Assembly: GCF_946480305.1 (NCBI RefSeq)
Contig: NZ_CAMLJQ010000010.1
Coordinates: 62,001-126,000 of the forward strand
Direction of reading: 5' to 3'
DNA: 64,000 nucleotides
Source of the DNA: an uncultured Caldimonas sp.
Lineage (GTDB): Bacteria; Pseudomonadota; Gammaproteobacteria; Burkholderiales; Burkholderiaceae
This document shows positions 53,692 through 64,000 of this stretch, piece after piece (the stretch's first letter is position 1; each line of letters starts with the position of its first letter). Below the pieces are notes generated by a model that was not told the DNA's origin, searched no databases, and saw only the letters and a program-made list of their open reading frames with translations. The position numbers were made by a program, and so were the translations under genes.

Positions 53692-54362
53692 TGCGCAGCT
53701 CCCGATGCAGCCGCCTCCGCCGCAGGAGCGGCGCCAAGGGCGGTGAGCTTGGCTTCGACGAGGCGACGGTAGTCGAGCGTGGCCGGCATGGCCTTGTGGG
53801 CCTTCTCATACTCTGCCTGCGCCTCAGCCTTCTTGCCCTGGGCCAGCAGGACGTCGCCGCGACGGTCCGCCGCGAGTGCCTCGAACTCCTTCGGCATCTC
53901 GGCCATCAGCTGCTTCAGCGCCTCGTCATAGGACTTTTCGTCGAGCAGCAACCCGGCCAGCCGCAGCCGCGCGATCGCACGGTAGGCCGGCTCGCTCGCA
54001 TTCTCCGCAACCCATGCCAGGGCGTCGCGTGCGGCCTCCGCCTTGCCCTGTTCGTGCAGCACCTTGGCGGCCAACAGGCCAGCCTGACCGGTATAGACGG
54101 TGCGCGGGTGCCTTGCCTTCAGGTCGTCGAAGGCGCGCAGCGCCTGATCGGCGTTGTTCGCCTGGGCGGCCTTGTCGACCTCGTCGTACAGTGCACTGGC
54201 TTTCACGGCCTGCTCGCGCTGCCACCAGTTCCAGCCATTCCAGGCTGCAAACGCGGCCAGGGCCAGGATGAGCGTCCAGGTGATCAGGTTGCCGTACTGC
54301 TTCCAGAAATGCTTGATGTTCTCAAGCTGTTCTTGTTCTTCGAGATCGAGTTGGGTGGCCAT
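53688..54362 (-). CDS. YfgM/ancillary SecYEG translocon subunit family TPR protein
   Basis: A 224-residue inner-membrane protein: short cytosolic N-terminus, transmembrane helix (about 25-45, followed by WNGWNWWQRE), then periplasmic TPR-like helices and an Ala-rich end. YfgM links the Sec translocon with periplasmic chaperones in E. coli. The position between hisS and bamB is conserved and agrees. Confidence 0.92.
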   Translation of the reverse strand: MATQLDLEEQEQLENIKHFWKQYGNLITWTLILALAAFAAWNGWNWWQREQAVKASALYDEVDKAAQANNADQALRAFDDLKARHPRTVYTGQAGLLAAKVLHEQGKAEAARDALAWVAENASEPAYRAIARLRLAGLLLDEKSYDEALKQLMAEMPKEFEALAADRRGDVLLAQGKKAEAQAEYEKAHKAMPATLDYRRLVEAKLTALGAAPAAEAAASGAAQ

Positions 54363-54416
54363 AGCGGGCGTTCCGGAGAAAAAAGGCAGGCCGCGCGGCG
54401 CGGCCGAAGCCGGGAA

Positions 54417-55727
54417 TTATGCGTCGAGCAACTCGTGCGCCCAGGCACTCGCCTGCGCGAGAGGCCGCTCGGCCTGCGCAGTCGCGGCCTCGCGCAGCGG
54501 CTTCACCGCCACCACGCCACGGGCGACCTCGTCTTCGCCGAACACCAGCGCATAGCGTGCCCCGCTGGCGTCGGCCTTCTTGAACTGAGCCTTCATGCTG
54601 CCGCCTCCGGCATGCATCTGCACCGAGACGCCACCAGCGCGCAGCGCTTCCAGCACGGGCAGGATCTGAGGCAGCTGCTGTGACGACGGCACCACAGCAT
54701 ATGCAACCGGCGCAGCCGCCGGCACCGGCAGCGCCAGCTCCTGGATCAGCAGCAGCAGCCGTTCGATGCCCAGGCCGAAGCCCACGGCAGGTGACGGCTT
54801 GCCACCCAGTTGCTCGATCAGGCCGTCATAGCGGCCGCCACCGCACACCGTGCCCTGCGAGCCGAGTTGATCGGTCACCCACTCGAACACCGTGAGGTTG
54901 TAGTAGTCCATGCCGCGCACCAGGCGCGGGTTCACGCGGTATTCAAGACCGGCCGCGTCCAGGATGGCACGCAACGCATCGAAGTGGGCGCGCGAGGCAT
55001 CGCCGAGGAAGTCGATCAGCTTTGGCGCGTCTTCGATCAAGGCCTGCATCGCCGGATTCTTGCTGTCCAGGATGCGCAGCGGGTTGCTGTGCAGCCGGCG
55101 CTGCGAATCGGCGTCGAGCACTTCGGCATTGCGCTCGAGATAGGCCACCAGGGCGTCGCGATGCTGCCTGCGCTCTTCCGGCTGGCCCAGGCTGTTGAGC
55201 TCGAGCCGCACGTGCTGTCCTTCGACCAACCCCAGCTCGCGCCAGAGACTGCGCACCATGAGGATCATTTCCGCATCGACGTCGGGCCCGGCAAAACCCA
55301 AGGCCTCCACATCGAGCTGGTGGAACTGTCGGTAGCGCCCCTTTTGCGGCTTTTCGTGCCGGAACATCGGGCCCATGGTCCACAGGCGCAGCGGGCCGTT
55401 GTAGAGCGCGTTGTGCTCGATCATCGCGCGCACGATGCCGGCAGTGGCTTCCGGGCGCAGCGTGAGCTTGTCGCCATTCATCGAATCGACGAAGGAATAC
55501 ATCTCCTTTTCGACGATGTCGGTCACCTCGCCCAGGCCGCGCACGAACAGCGCGGTCGGTTCCACGATCGGCATCAGCACGTACTGGTAGCCATAGCGCG
55601 AAAGCACCTTGCGTACGGTGACCTCGAACCATTGCCACAGCGCGGAGTCGGGCAGCTTGTCGGTGCGCGGCACGCTGGCCGGCAGGATGTCGTTCATGCC
55701 TTTGACGGCACGCAGGATGTCAGCCAT
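54417..55727 (-). CDS. hisS: histidyl-tRNA synthetase
   Basis: Class II synthetase of 436 residues, with motif 2 [20 protein letters not shown], the histidine motifs [15 protein letters not shown], and motif 3 [12 protein letters not shown], plus the anticodon-binding domain at the C-terminus. ATG at 55727 gives [16 protein letters not shown]; an upstream in-frame start overlaps nothing useful. Confidence 0.97.
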   Translation of the reverse strand: MADILRAVKGMNDILPASVPRTDKLPDSALWQWFEVTVRKVLSRYGYQYVLMPIVEPTALFVRGLGEVTDIVEKEMYSFVDSMNGDKLTLRPEATAGIVRAMIEHNALYNGPLRLWTMGPMFRHEKPQKGRYRQFHQLDVEALGFAGPDVDAEMILMVRSLWRELGLVEGQHVRLELNSLGQPEERRQHRDALVAYLERNAEVLDADSQRRLHSNPLRILDSKNPAMQALIEDAPKLIDFLGDASRAHFDALRAILDAAGLEYRVNPRLVRGMDYYNLTVFEWVTDQLGSQGTVCGGGRYDGLIEQLGGKPSPAVGFGLGIERLLLLIQELALPVPAAAPVAYAVVPSSQQLPQILPVLEALRAGGVSVQMHAGGGSMKAQFKKADASGARYALVFGEDEVARGVVAVKPLREAATAQAERPLAQASAWAHELLDA

Positions 55728-55793
55728 GTCATGGGCGGCTCTTCGACCGCATAGCAAGTTGGAACGTCTGGGAGGGCTTCGGCAGCGCTTTGC

Positions 55794-57077
55794 TCAATGC
55801 GCTGCGGTGACGCTGCCGAAGCGGCGCTCGATGTAGTCCTCGACGATCTTCTGGAATTCGCCGGCGATGCCCTCGCCGCGCAGCGTCATCGCCTTTTCGC
55901 CGTCGATGAACACCGGGGCTGCCGGGCTCTCGCCGGTACCCGGCAGGCTGATGCCGATGTCGGCATGCTTGCTCTCGCCAGGGCCGTTGACGATGCAGCC
56001 CATCACGGCCACCTTCATCGTCTCGACGCCGGGATAGCGCGCCTTCCAGAGCGGCATCTGTGCGCGCAGGTAGTCGTCGATCTGCTTGGCGAGTTCCTGG
56101 AACACCGTGCTCGTCGTACGGCCACAACCCGGACACGCCGTCACGCTGGGCACGAAGGCGCGCAGGCCCAGTGCCTGCAGGATCTCCATCGCGACCACCA
56201 CCTCCTGCGTGCGAGCTTCGCCCGGCTGGGGCGTCAGCGACACGCGTATCGTGTCGCCTATCCCCTCCTGCAGCAGGATGGACAACGCCGTGGCCGACGC
56301 CACCGTGCCCTTCGTGCCCATCCCGGCCTCGGTCAGCCCGAGGTGCAGGGCGTAGTCGCACCGCTTGGCCAGCCCCCGGTACACCGAGATCAGGTCCTGC
56401 ACGCCGCTGACTTTGCACGACAGGATGATCTGGTCGCCCCTCATCCCGAGCTCCTCGGCTCGACGCGCCGACTCGATGGCGGAGGTGATCAAGGCCTGAT
56501 ACATCACCTGCTGTGCGTCCCATGGGCGTGCACGGCGGGCGTTTTCGTCCATCAGCGATGCGAGCAGTTCCTGGTCGAGGCTGCCCCAGTTCACACCGAT
56601 GCGAACCGGTTTGTCGTGACGGATGGCCGCTTCGATCATCTGGGCGAATTGACGGTCCCGCTTGTCGCCCTTGCCGACGTTGCCGGGATTGATGCGGTAC
56701 TTCGACAAGGCTTCGGCACAAGCAGGGTACTGCGTCAGCAGCGTGTGACCGTTGTAGTGGAAGTCGCCCACCAACGGCACGTCGACGCCCATGCGGTCGA
56801 GCTGGTCCCGAATGGCCGGCACCGCCTGCGCGGCCTCCGGCGTGTTGACCGTGATGCGGACCATCTCGGAGCCGGCCAACGCCAGCTCCTTCACCTGGAT
56901 CGCCGTCTCGATCACGTCCACGGTATCGGTGTTGGTCATCGACTGCACCCGCACGGGCGCATCGCCACCCACGGTGACCACTCGATCCCCCCACACCACA
57001 CGGGCCTGGCGTGAGCGCCTCGGGGCCGGGCGCGCGGCGTCGACGAAGGTGTCGGGATCGGGCATGAGTTGCTGCAT
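55794..57077 (-). CDS. ispG: 4-hydroxy-3-methylbut-2-enyl diphosphate synthase
   Basis: Iron-sulfur enzyme of the methylerythritol phosphate pathway. The 427 residues have [13 protein letters not shown] at the N-terminus; the 4Fe-4S ligands are the two cysteines of CPGCGRT and the one in GCIVNGPGE. The length lacks the large insert of plant/Bacteroidetes forms. Shares the pathway with dxr in the first cluster. Confidence 0.97.
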   Translation of the reverse strand: MQQLMPDPDTFVDAARPAPRRSRQARVVWGDRVVTVGGDAPVRVQSMTNTDTVDVIETAIQVKELALAGSEMVRITVNTPEAAQAVPAIRDQLDRMGVDVPLVGDFHYNGHTLLTQYPACAEALSKYRINPGNVGKGDKRDRQFAQMIEAAIRHDKPVRIGVNWGSLDQELLASLMDENARRARPWDAQQVMYQALITSAIESARRAEELGMRGDQIILSCKVSGVQDLISVYRGLAKRCDYALHLGLTEAGMGTKGTVASATALSILLQEGIGDTIRVSLTPQPGEARTQEVVVAMEILQALGLRAFVPSVTACPGCGRTTSTVFQELAKQIDDYLRAQMPLWKARYPGVETMKVAVMGCIVNGPGESKHADIGISLPGTGESPAAPVFIDGEKAMTLRGEGIAGEFQKIVEDYIERRFGSVTAAH

Positions 57078-57101
57078 GGGAAAAACCGCGGTCCGAACGG
57101 G

Positions 57102-58004
57102 CTACTTGATATCGAAACGGGCGACGTTGTCGCGCACGAACGGCGTGAGATCGAAGGGTTGACCGCGGACGGTGACCTTCGTGCCGCCGGCATTTCCGAC
57201 GCGAACGCGCATCGGGAACTCGCCGGCAAGGCTCAACGTCTCGCCGGGCGCCACCAGCCGCGACACCAGCACGCGGCCATTGGCGTCACGCACTTCCAGC
57301 CAACTCTCGGCGACCGTCTGCACCACCACGGGCGCGCTGTCGGCGGACACGGCTGGAACATTCGGTGCGGGTGTCGGCGCCACGGCAGCCGACGCAGCGG
57401 GTGCCACCGGAGGATCGACCACCAGAGGCGCCGAATGCACGGTCTCGGAGGCCGTAGGCTCCGACGGCGGCATCACAGGCACAGGCACCGTCGTCGTCGG
57501 TGGCGTCGTCTCCGTCTCCGGCGTGTCGCCCGCCCCAAAACCCGTCGGCAACTTCAGCATGCCCGGGGGCAAGAGCCACAGCACGATCGCGGCGATCACC
57601 AGCAGCAGCGGCAGCCAGACCGCAGGACGAGACAAGGCGGAGAGCTTGACCGCCTCGCCACCACGGGAGCCGCTATCACGGAACGGCTGGTTCAAGCCGC
57701 GCGCCACATGCTCCAGCTTCGAGGGCGTCCCCGGCTCCGGCAATTTGGCAAGCACCGGTACCGGATCGATTTTCAGAAACCGGCAGACCGTCTGGGCCAG
57801 CGCGCGTGCGAACGTGGGATCGGGCAACTCGTCGAAACGGTCTGCCTCGAGCAGCTCGAGCTTTTGCACCGACACCTTGATCGAGGCCGCCAGTGCAGCG
57901 ATGTGAACGCCGTGCGCCAGCCTTGCGGCCTTGAGCATCTCGCCGGCCGTCTTGCCAGCCGTGCCGGCGTCTTGAGAGGGAGAGCCTTGATCGGACTCAA
58001 TCAT
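57102..58004 (-). CDS. rodZ: RodZ-like HTH/DUF4115 membrane protein
   Basis: Bitopic protein linking MreB to the elongation complex. The 300 residues have a cytosolic helix-turn-helix domain (about 19-90), a basic linker, a transmembrane helix (128-147), a Pro/Thr/Ala-rich periplasmic stretch (about 155-222), and the DUF4115 beta domain. Its ATG overlaps pilW by eight bases. The pilW-rodZ-ispG-hisS order is conserved. Confidence 0.9.
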   Translation of the reverse strand: MIESDQGSPSQDAGTAGKTAGEMLKAARLAHGVHIAALAASIKVSVQKLELLEADRFDELPDPTFARALAQTVCRFLKIDPVPVLAKLPEPGTPSKLEHVARGLNQPFRDSGSRGGEAVKLSALSRPAVWLPLLLVIAAIVLWLLPPGMLKLPTGFGAGDTPETETTPPTTTVPVPVMPPSEPTASETVHSAPLVVDPPVAPAASAAVAPTPAPNVPAVSADSAPVVVQTVAESWLEVRDANGRVLVSRLVAPGETLSLAGEFPMRVRVGNAGGTKVTVRGQPFDLTPFVRDNVARFDIK

Positions 58005-58815
58005 TGAAAAGCCCCCGATCGAATGCAGCCGCCTCGCGAGAGTTAGGGTATCGACGCTTCAGTTGGTTGCCGTAGTCGTTCGCACCAGTCGTGTTGCCCA
58101 TCTTGTGCTCGATGCGAGCAGCGAGCCAGAGCGTTTCGGCGTTGACCAATTGAGGTGTGTTGTTGACGCGGCGGATATAGAAACGCGCGCGCTCGAGTTC
58201 GCCGCGCCGATACAGCACATCGGCAAGGTTGACGGCCACCGCGGGGTTGGCGGGGTCGAGCTCATAGGCTCGCATCAGGCTCTGCTCGGCCTCCTGCAGG
58301 CTGCCCGCGCGCGCCTGGCACACACCCTTGACGAACAGCGTGCGGCTCGGCTCGCGGTACTGCGGAATCGCCACCGCCGCATCGAACTGCACGTAGGCCT
58401 CCTGATAGCGGGAACGCTGACAGAGGAACCAGCCGAAGTTGTGCATCACGTCCGGGTCGCGGCCATTGAGCTGCAAGGCGCGCCGGAAGCTTTCTTCGGC
58501 AAGACGATCCTCGTTCATGCTGGCATAGATCAAACCACGCAAGTTGTAGGCAGCTGCCATCGTCGGATCAGCCTGCAAAGCCTGCTTCACCTCGTCGAGC
58601 GCCGTGGTGGCCTGCCCTTGGGCAAAGTAGGCCGAGGCGAGCTCGAGGCGGATGCGGGCACGCTTGTGCGCATCGGTCTCGTCCGATGCGGTCACGATCT
58701 CACGAGTGCCCGTCGGTGCAGGGGGTGTTGCACAGCCCGCCACGAGCGCCGTCGCAATCGCCCATCCGGCCAGATGCCATACCCTCCGGGATCCGGGCCG
58801 CCCCAACTCCATCAT
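57997..58815 (-). CDS. pilW: type IV pilus biogenesis lipoprotein PilW/PilF
   Basis: TPR lipoprotein that helps secretin (PilQ) assembly. The lipobox LVAGC puts the lipidated cysteine at residue 28; about six TPRs follow, e.g. [20 protein letters not shown]. 272 residues. ATG overlaps the rlmN stop as ATGA. No other pilus gene is in the window. Confidence 0.93.
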   Translation of the reverse strand: MMELGRPGSRRVWHLAGWAIATALVAGCATPPAPTGTREIVTASDETDAHKRARIRLELASAYFAQGQATTALDEVKQALQADPTMAAAYNLRGLIYASMNEDRLAEESFRRALQLNGRDPDVMHNFGWFLCQRSRYQEAYVQFDAAVAIPQYREPSRTLFVKGVCQARAGSLQEAEQSLMRAYELDPANPAVAVNLADVLYRRGELERARFYIRRVNNTPQLVNAETLWLAARIEHKMGNTTGANDYGNQLKRRYPNSREAAAFDRGLFND

Positions 58816-59948
58816 TTGGTCTCCTGCCGGCTTGAGCCGGTCGTTGCATGGATGCGTATCGGCTGGCGCGTCAGGCGTTGCTGCACGTTGGTGCGGTCCT
58901 GCACTTCGCCGGCCAACTGGCCGCAAGCAGCGTCGATGTCATCGCCGCGCGTCTTGCGAACGGTGGTGACGATACCAGCATCCATCAGCACCTTGGCAAA
59001 AGCCTGCACCTGCGCGCGTGAAGAACGCTTCAGGCCGGACGCGGGAAACGGGTTGAAAGGAATCAGATTCAGCTTGCACGACACCCGCCCCTTGAGCAGA
59101 GCCACGAGCTCGCGCGCATGTACTTCGGTGTCGTTCACCCCGTCCAGCATGCAGTACTCGAAGGTGATGAAGTCGCGCGGTGCGGCATCGAGATAGCGGT
59201 TGCACGCCTCGAGCAGTTCCGCGATGGGGTACTTCCGATTCAGCGGCACGAGTTCGTCGCGCAGCGGATCGTTGGGGGCATGCAGCGACACCGCCAGGGC
59301 GACCGGGCAGTCGTCCCGCAACCGGTCCATCATCGGTACCACGCCCGAGGTGGATACCGTCACGCGGCGCCGCGACAGCCCGTATCCGTGGTCGTCCAAC
59401 ATCACGCGCAGCGCCGGCACGAGTGCCGAATAGTTCTGCAGAGGCTCGCCCATGCCCATCATCACCACGTTGGTGATGGCACGCTCGCCCGGAGCCAGCT
59501 TGAGCCGCTGACGCAGCTGGTGCTCCGCATACCAGAGTTGAGCCACGATCTCGCCAGTGGTGAGGTTGCGACTGAAGCCCTGATGCCCGGTGGAACAGAA
59601 CCGGCACCCCACCGCGCACCCCGCCTGTGACGAAACACACAGCGTGCCGCGATCGTCCTCGGGGATGAACACCGATTCGACGGCATTGCCTCCGCCGACA
59701 TCGAACAGCCACTTCACCGTGCCATCGGCGGACGCCTGCTCGGTCAGCAGCGACAGAGGCCGGACCTCCGCGACGCCCGCGAGCTTGTCGCGCAGCGACT
59801 TGGCGAGGTCGGACATCTGCGAGAAGTCCGACGCGCCCTTCTGGTGGATCCAGCGGAACAACTGGGTTGCGCGAAAGCGCTTCTCGCCCAGTTGCTCGCA
59901 GTAGGCCGCCAGCCCGTCGAGATCGAAATCAAGGAGGTTGGCGGCCAT
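58812..59948 (-). CDS. rlmN: 23S rRNA/tRNA adenine-C2 methyltransferase
   Basis: Radical SAM enzyme methylating A2503 of 23S rRNA and A37 of some tRNAs. The cluster ligands are Cys111, Cys115 and Cys118 in [18 protein letters not shown] and the C-terminal [11 protein letters not shown] are family blocks. The start at MAANLLDFD is chosen because GAGGA lies six bases before it; an ATG two codons earlier touches that site. 378 residues. Confidence 0.97.
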   Translation of the reverse strand: MAANLLDFDLDGLAAYCEQLGEKRFRATQLFRWIHQKGASDFSQMSDLAKSLRDKLAGVAEVRPLSLLTEQASADGTVKWLFDVGGGNAVESVFIPEDDRGTLCVSSQAGCAVGCRFCSTGHQGFSRNLTTGEIVAQLWYAEHQLRQRLKLAPGERAITNVVMMGMGEPLQNYSALVPALRVMLDDHGYGLSRRRVTVSTSGVVPMMDRLRDDCPVALAVSLHAPNDPLRDELVPLNRKYPIAELLEACNRYLDAAPRDFITFEYCMLDGVNDTEVHARELVALLKGRVSCKLNLIPFNPFPASGLKRSSRAQVQAFAKVLMDAGIVTTVRKTRGDDIDAACGQLAGEVQDRTNVQQRLTRQPIRIHATTGSSRQETK

Positions 59949-59976
59949 ATGCATTCCTCGTGTGAGGACGCGAAAG

Positions 59977-60000
59977 CTACAACCGCCTCAGCGGCTGTAG
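59977..60000 (-). other. hairpin containing the ndk stop codon
   Basis: Ten-base arms with one mismatch (59977-59986 / 59991-60000) and a four-base loop; the TGA of ndk falls in the loop. The minus-strand sequence after it is only CTTTCG, so termination would be partial at best before rlmN. Confidence 0.45.
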
Positions 60001-60413
60001 ACGTTCATGCCAGGGAAGAAGAAGGCCACTTCGACAGCCGCCGTTTCGGGGGCGTCGGAGCCGTGCACGGCGTTGGCATCGATGCTGTCGGCAAAGTCGG
60101 CGCGGATCGTGCCCTTTTCAGCCTTCTTCGGATCGGTGGCGCCCATCAGTTCGCGGTTCTTCGCGATGGCGTTTTCGCCTTCGAGCACCTGGATCATGAC
60201 CGGGCCAGAGATCATGAAGTCGACCAGGTCCTTGAAGAAGGGGCGCGCCTTGTGAACGGCGTAGAACTGCTCCGCCTCACCGCGGGACAGATGCGCCATC
60301 TTGGCCGCAACGACCTTGAGGCCCGCGCCCTCGAAGCGCGAGTAGATCTGGCCGATCACGTTCTTGGCCACGGCATCGGGTTTGATGATCGACAGGGTGC
60401 GTTCGACCGCCAT
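59988..60413 (-). CDS. ndk: nucleoside diphosphate kinase
   Basis: Transfers the gamma-phosphate between nucleoside di- and triphosphates through phosphohistidine His117 in NAVHGSD. 141 residues, starts [15 protein letters not shown]. First gene of the ndk-rlmN-pilW run. Confidence 0.98.
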   Translation of the reverse strand: MAVERTLSIIKPDAVAKNVIGQIYSRFEGAGLKVVAAKMAHLSRGEAEQFYAVHKARPFFKDLVDFMISGPVMIQVLEGENAIAKNRELMGATDPKKAEKGTIRADFADSIDANAVHGSDAPETAAVEVAFFFPGMNVYSR

Positions 60414-60531
60414 GAAAGTTCTCCTGAATCAAGTACTTGGCAAAGTTTTAGATTGTAGCGCTCGAACCGGGGTTTTCCCCAGGGTTCGGTCGCGTATTTC
60501 CAGCAGCTGGAAAGGACTTCGAGCCGCCCGG

Positions 60532-62388
60532 CTAACGCCCGCGACCGCCCCGCTTCGGCCCTCCGCCGCCGCCGAAACCCTTGTTGCGTCCACCGCCACC
60601 ACCGCCACCGCCCTTGTTGCCATGCGTCTTGCGATAGAACGCGTCGGCGCCGATGTAGCCCACGCTCGTCTGCATCGGATCAGGCTGGCGCTGCGGGTTA
60701 CTCGCCTTGGCCTTCGTGGACTGCGCAAAGCGCTTGTCGTAGGTCTGTTCCAGCGGGTCGGGGCCTGAGCCCCCGCGCCCGCCGATGGGGCCGTTGTCCT
60801 TCGAGCGGAAACGCTTGTCGAAGGTTTGTTGAAGCGGGTCCGGACCGGACGACTGGCCCGGGCCGCGCCCCTTGCCGCCACCGCCGCGTCGCGCTGCGTT
60901 GTCGCCCTGCCGCTTGCCGCCACCCGCTCTGTCGCCCTTGCCGCCCTCTTGGGGCCGCCCCGAGGATTCGCCGCCAGCGAGCCGGCGAATGGTGCGCACG
61001 TCGTTGTCATCGAGTTCCACCCAGACCCCGCGCTTGAGGCCACGGGGCAGCACCACGGTGCCGTAGCGGATCCGGATGAGGCGGCTCACCGTGAGGCCCA
61101 CCGCGTCGAACAGCTTGCGCACCTCGCGATTGCGCCCCTCGGTAATGACGACGCGGTACCAGTGGTTTGCACCCTCCCCGCCACCGTCCTCGATGGACTT
61201 GAAACTCGCCGGCTGACCGTCGATCTTCACGCCTTCGAGCAGCCTGGTACGGGACTCGTCGTCCAGCGTTCCCAGCACGCGCACGGCGTACTCGCGCTCC
61301 ACGCCGAAGCGGGGGTGCATCAACTGGTTCGCCAACTCGCCGGAGCTGGTGAACAGCAGCAAGCCCTCGGTGTTGAGGTCAAGACGGCCGACCGATTGCC
61401 ACTTGCCCTGCTGCAACCTGGGCAGCCGGCGGAACACGGTCGGACGGTTCTGGGGATCGTCGTGCGTGACCACCTCGCCTGCGGGCTTGTGGTACGCCAG
61501 CACGCGCGGCGGCGGCGGCGCGATGCGCACCTTGATCGGCTTGCCATTCACTCGCACCTGGTCGCCGTAGGAGATGCGCTGGCCGATATGCGCCGGCTCG
61601 CCATTGACGGAAATGCGCCCCTCGAGGATCAACTGCTCCATGTCCCGCCGCGAACCTATGCCCGCCTGGGCCAGCACCTTGTGCAGCTTCGGCGCGTCCG
61701 GCTCGGGCTGCAGCACGCGCTTGCCCGGCGCGTCCTCGGCTTCGGGCGGCTCTTCCACGTCGAAGTGCCCCGCCAGCACGTCGGCGAAGCGTTCTTGGGC
61801 CGCCAGCTGGGCCACCGGCGCAGGACCTGGTTTGCCGCCTTTGCGGCCATGCGATGCTCCGCGTGCACGGTCTTCGGCACGCGGCTCCTGCTGCCCTTCC
61901 GCAGCGATTGGCGCCCCACGCTCACCACGCTCACCACGGCGGCCACGTCGGTCGCGGCGACGGCGCTTCTCGCCATCGGCCGTTGCGTTTGGCGACGCCT
62001 GCGAACCGCCTTCTGCGTTGGCGTCAGATCCTGCTTCGACCACCGGGGCCGCGACCGCCTCGGCCGACTCCGCGGGCGGCGTGACCTGCACCGCATCCGC
62101 AGCCACCTCGGGCGCGGCATCGCCAACGGCCACCGCCTTCGCCGACGGCTTGCGACGCCGAGGTGTTTTGCTCGCGACCGTGGCAGGCGGTTCGGCTTCG
62201 CTCGAACCCTCGCCAGCTGGCGCCACCGCAGCGGCATCGCCCTGCAGAACCGCCGAGGGCTCGAGCGCCTTCGGCTTGCGAGGACTGCGACGCTTGGGTT
62301 TTTCGGACGGGGCTGCCGCCTCAGTGGGGGCACTCGCGGTCGCGTCGGGCTCGGGCGTCGAAGGCAGGTCTTGCGGGTCAGAATTCAT
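60532..62388 (-). CDS. rluB: RluB-type 23S rRNA pseudouridine synthase with long flanks
   Basis: RsuA-family enzyme, probably for U2605 of 23S rRNA. Of 618 residues only about 230-475 are the core: S4 domain ([20 protein letters not shown]), then the catalytic aspartate in [14 protein letters not shown] near residue 334. The first 225 residues are Ala/Pro/Glu plus an Arg-rich [17 protein letters not shown] patch. The last 130 are Gly/Lys/Arg-rich, with two related PDPLxQTxDKRF units. The ATG overlaps scpB by 11 bases. Confidence 0.92.
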   Translation of the reverse strand: MNSDPQDLPSTPEPDATASAPTEAAAPSEKPKRRSPRKPKALEPSAVLQGDAAAVAPAGEGSSEAEPPATVASKTPRRRKPSAKAVAVGDAAPEVAADAVQVTPPAESAEAVAAPVVEAGSDANAEGGSQASPNATADGEKRRRRDRRGRRGERGERGAPIAAEGQQEPRAEDRARGASHGRKGGKPGPAPVAQLAAQERFADVLAGHFDVEEPPEAEDAPGKRVLQPEPDAPKLHKVLAQAGIGSRRDMEQLILEGRISVNGEPAHIGQRISYGDQVRVNGKPIKVRIAPPPPRVLAYHKPAGEVVTHDDPQNRPTVFRRLPRLQQGKWQSVGRLDLNTEGLLLFTSSGELANQLMHPRFGVEREYAVRVLGTLDDESRTRLLEGVKIDGQPASFKSIEDGGGEGANHWYRVVITEGRNREVRKLFDAVGLTVSRLIRIRYGTVVLPRGLKRGVWVELDDNDVRTIRRLAGGESSGRPQEGGKGDRAGGGKRQGDNAARRGGGGKGRGPGQSSGPDPLQQTFDKRFRSKDNGPIGGRGGSGPDPLEQTYDKRFAQSTKAKASNPQRQPDPMQTSVGYIGADAFYRKTHGNKGGGGGGGGRNKGFGGGGGPKRGGRGR

Positions 62389-63352
62389 GGCGGGTCGCTT
62401 CAGGAGCGGTGAGGTCTTGATCGTTCTGTTCGTCGCCGGAGGCACCGGCGACGGGGTCGGCCAACGGAGGCAGTTCGGCCGTTTCGTCTTCGGCTGCGGA
62501 TTGAGGTCTTGCCTCCGGCGCATCGTCTTGCGTCGAAGCACTGCCATCGTCCTGCCGTTGCAGGCTGACGTCCTCGACGTCGGGTGCCGGGGAAGAGGCT
62601 CCGTCCACCTCCTCCGACTGCGTTTCACCAGCGACCGACGCTTCGTCGACCACTGTTTGCGGTAGGTGTTCCGCATCGGCATCCTGCATGCCCGCATGCG
62701 GCTGGTCGCCCTCGCGGTCGGCCGCGATCGGCTCCGGCCGAGGCGCATCCTGCCCATCGTCGGGTTCGGATGCGGCCACTGCGTCCAACAATGATGGTTG
62801 CTCCGGCAGCCCTTGCTGCGCCAGCAACTCGGCATTGACCGGTGCCCCTTCCAGCGCCGGGAGCTGCCCCAGCGACGCCAATCCCAGATCGTCGAGGAAC
62901 TGCTTGGTCGTGGCGTAGAGCGCCGGGCGCCCTGGTGCTTCACGGTAGCCGATGGCATCGATCCAGCCCCGGTCTTCGAGCTGCTTGATGATCTGGCTGC
63001 TCACCGTCACGCCGCGGATGTCTTCGATGTCGCCCCGTGTGACGGGCTGCCGGTAAGCAATGATGGCGAGCGTCTCCATCGTGGCACGCGAATACTTCGG
63101 CGGCTTCTCCGGGTTGAGCCGATCAAGGTATTCACGCATTTCGGGGCGGCTCTGGAACCGCCAGCCGGTCGACAGCGCCACCAGCTCCACGCCGCGGTCT
63201 TCCCAATCGCGCGTGAGTTCGTCGAGCAGCATGCGCAGGGTGTCGGCGCCCAGTTCGTCGTTGAACAGGGTCCGCATGTCGCGCAGCGGCATCGGCTGGT
63301 GAGCACAGATCAGCGCGGTCTCGAGAATGCGCTTTGCATCCTGCGTGTTCAT
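62378..63352 (-). CDS. scpB: segregation and condensation protein B
   Basis: Winged-helix subunit of the Smc-ScpAB condensin. Residues 1-185 are the paired winged helices ([39 protein letters not shown]). The remaining 140 are strongly acidic and Asp/Glu/Ala/Pro-rich with no fold visible. 324 residues against about 190-200 for a minimal ScpB. scpA is not adjacent on this side. Confidence 0.94.
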   Translation of the reverse strand: MNTQDAKRILETALICAHQPMPLRDMRTLFNDELGADTLRMLLDELTRDWEDRGVELVALSTGWRFQSRPEMREYLDRLNPEKPPKYSRATMETLAIIAYRQPVTRGDIEDIRGVTVSSQIIKQLEDRGWIDAIGYREAPGRPALYATTKQFLDDLGLASLGQLPALEGAPVNAELLAQQGLPEQPSLLDAVAASEPDDGQDAPRPEPIAADREGDQPHAGMQDADAEHLPQTVVDEASVAGETQSEEVDGASSPAPDVEDVSLQRQDDGSASTQDDAPEARPQSAAEDETAELPPLADPVAGASGDEQNDQDLTAPEATRHEF

Positions 63353-63632
63353 GGATAGTCGTTGTCGTCCTCAACCGGGTCGTACGGCCGGGCGCGTCTT
63401 TCGCAGGGTTGCAGTTGGCGGCCAGCATGCCGCGCACTGGTGCGAAAGGTCTGCGATACGTGCCGGGGTCCGCTGCAACGGCGCCAAGTCATTCCGGCGG
63501 TTGCGGTCGCCTTGCCGGGTCTGCCGGGTCATTTCCGGGCACCCACAGGCTGGCGGTGAATGAATACCTCGCAACCATTGTATCCAAGGCGCGCCCGGCG
63601 CCTGCAGGTTTGTGCGCAATGTCGCCGTCCAG
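63353..63632 (-). other. 280-base gap before scpB, no gene seen
   Basis: No convincing coding sequence, tRNA or repeat. A TACAAT box on the minus strand (63582-63577) could be the -10 of a scpB promoter with a long leader of about 215 bases, but no good -35 is present. Confidence 0.4.
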
Positions 63633-64000
63633 TCACACCGAAGAACCGGAGACCGCGTGCCACGCCTGCCCAAAATCGGCCGGCGGCGGTGCCTCGAACG
63701 TCAGCGGCGCGTCGTTCACCGGGTGGCGCAGCTCCAGCCTGAAGGCATGCAACGCCTGGCGCTCCAGGCCAAGTGCGGGGCGCCCGCCATAGAGCACGTC
63801 GCCCACCAGCGGGAATCCGCGCGACGCCAGGTGCACCCGGATCTGGTGCGTGCGACCGGTGTGCAAGCGGCAGCGGACGGCGGAACAGCCGAGCCCCGTA
63901 GCCACGAGCGTCACGTCGGTGCGGGCCGGTTTTCCGCTCGACACCACGGCCATCTTCACGCGCGAGTGGGGATCCCGGCCGATCGGTGCCTCGATGCTCG
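63633..64000 (-). CDS. RluA/RluD-family pseudouridine synthase, C-terminal part (cut by window edge)
   Basis: The last 121 or so codons of a large-subunit rRNA pseudouridine synthase. Visible are IEAPIGRDPHSRVKM, the RCRLHTGRTHQIRVHLA block and PLVGDVLYGG. The catalytic GRLDxxTSG segment is beyond position 64000. RluD is the best guess among RluA/C/D from the APIGRDPHSR stretch; specificity is not settled. Confidence 0.9.
   Translation of the reverse strand, partial: SIEAPIGRDPHSRVKMAVVSSGKPARTDVTLVATGLGCSAVRCRLHTGRTHQIRVHLASRGFPLVGDVLYGGRPALGLERQALHAFRLELRHPVNDAPLTFEAPPPADFGQAWHAVSGSSV

Noticed and set aside
60826..62412. Long plus-strand open frame opposite rluB
   Set aside because: Arg/Leu/Ala-rich product without any motif, fully overlapping a gene with clear S4 and catalytic motifs.
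62389..62958. Upstream in-frame extension of rluB through scpB
   Set aside because: The extension overlaps the scpB coding region and lacks any conserved sequence; the ATG at 62388 fits the scpB-rluB junction.

Overview
The window is an ordinary, gene-dense, GC-rich chromosomal segment of a Gram-negative betaproteobacterium. It most resembles the Rubrivivax/Leptothrix/Caldimonas-type Burkholderiales. That placement rests on gene order and protein sequence patterns only; no search was run. Clusters pointing this way are rpsF-priB-rpsR-rplI, the long rpsB-to-trmH run, and the rlmN-pilW-rodZ-ispG-hisS-yfgM-bamB-der-hfq-hflX-hflK-hflC-hisZ-purA run. I saw no insertion sequence, prophage, CRISPR array or defence island.

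Layout. 1-8.5 kb (minus strand) carries alaA-type aminotransferase, hom and thrC, then mobB-moeA-moaD-moaE (molybdenum cofactor), crcB (fluoride export), and the 5' part of clpB behind a well-formed sigma-32 promoter. 8.6-11.4 kb (plus) holds an Mth938-like protein, bcp and phoH; a short promoter-to-terminator unit sits before phoH. 11.5-14.6 kb (minus) holds dnaB and the rpsF operon. 14.8-18.2 kb (minus) holds a two-gene sodium:solute symporter, a TPR protein and a YggT-type protein. 18.3-21.8 kb holds divergent ppsA/ppsR.

21.8-36.7 kb (minus) is one long run read from rpsB: rpsB, tsf, pyrH, frr, uppS, cdsA, dxr, rseP, bamA, skp, lpxD, fabZ, lpxA, lpxB, rnhB, trmH. It couples translation with isoprenoid, phospholipid, lipid A and outer-membrane protein assembly. 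Most junctions are stop/start overlaps of the ATGA, GTGA or TGATG kind. The rpsB transcript begins with a compact folded leader. 36.9-41.2 kb (plus) holds an amidase, a DadA-like FAD oxidoreductase and the fused NAD(P)HX repair enzyme. 41.2-43.8 kb holds rnr (minus) and a tRNA-Leu(CAG) gene (plus) whose promoter lies inside the 5' end of rnr.

43.8-60.4 kb (minus) is a second housekeeping run: ndk, rlmN, pilW, rodZ, ispG, hisS, yfgM, bamB, der, hfq, hflX, hflK, hflC, a DUF2065 gene, hisZ, purA and a purine phosphoribosyltransferase. 60.5-64 kb (minus) holds an RluB-type pseudouridine synthase with long disordered ends, scpB with an acidic tail, and the 3' end of an RluA/RluD-family synthase cut by the window edge.

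I found no clear undescribed multi-gene system. The most interesting signals are RNA-level: the rpsB leader, the unit before phoH, and the rpsF leader. At protein level the best is a symporter with a coiled-coil insert and an EF-hand-like loop. No stretch of more than 300 bases lacks a gene; the longest gap is 63353-63632 (280 bases).
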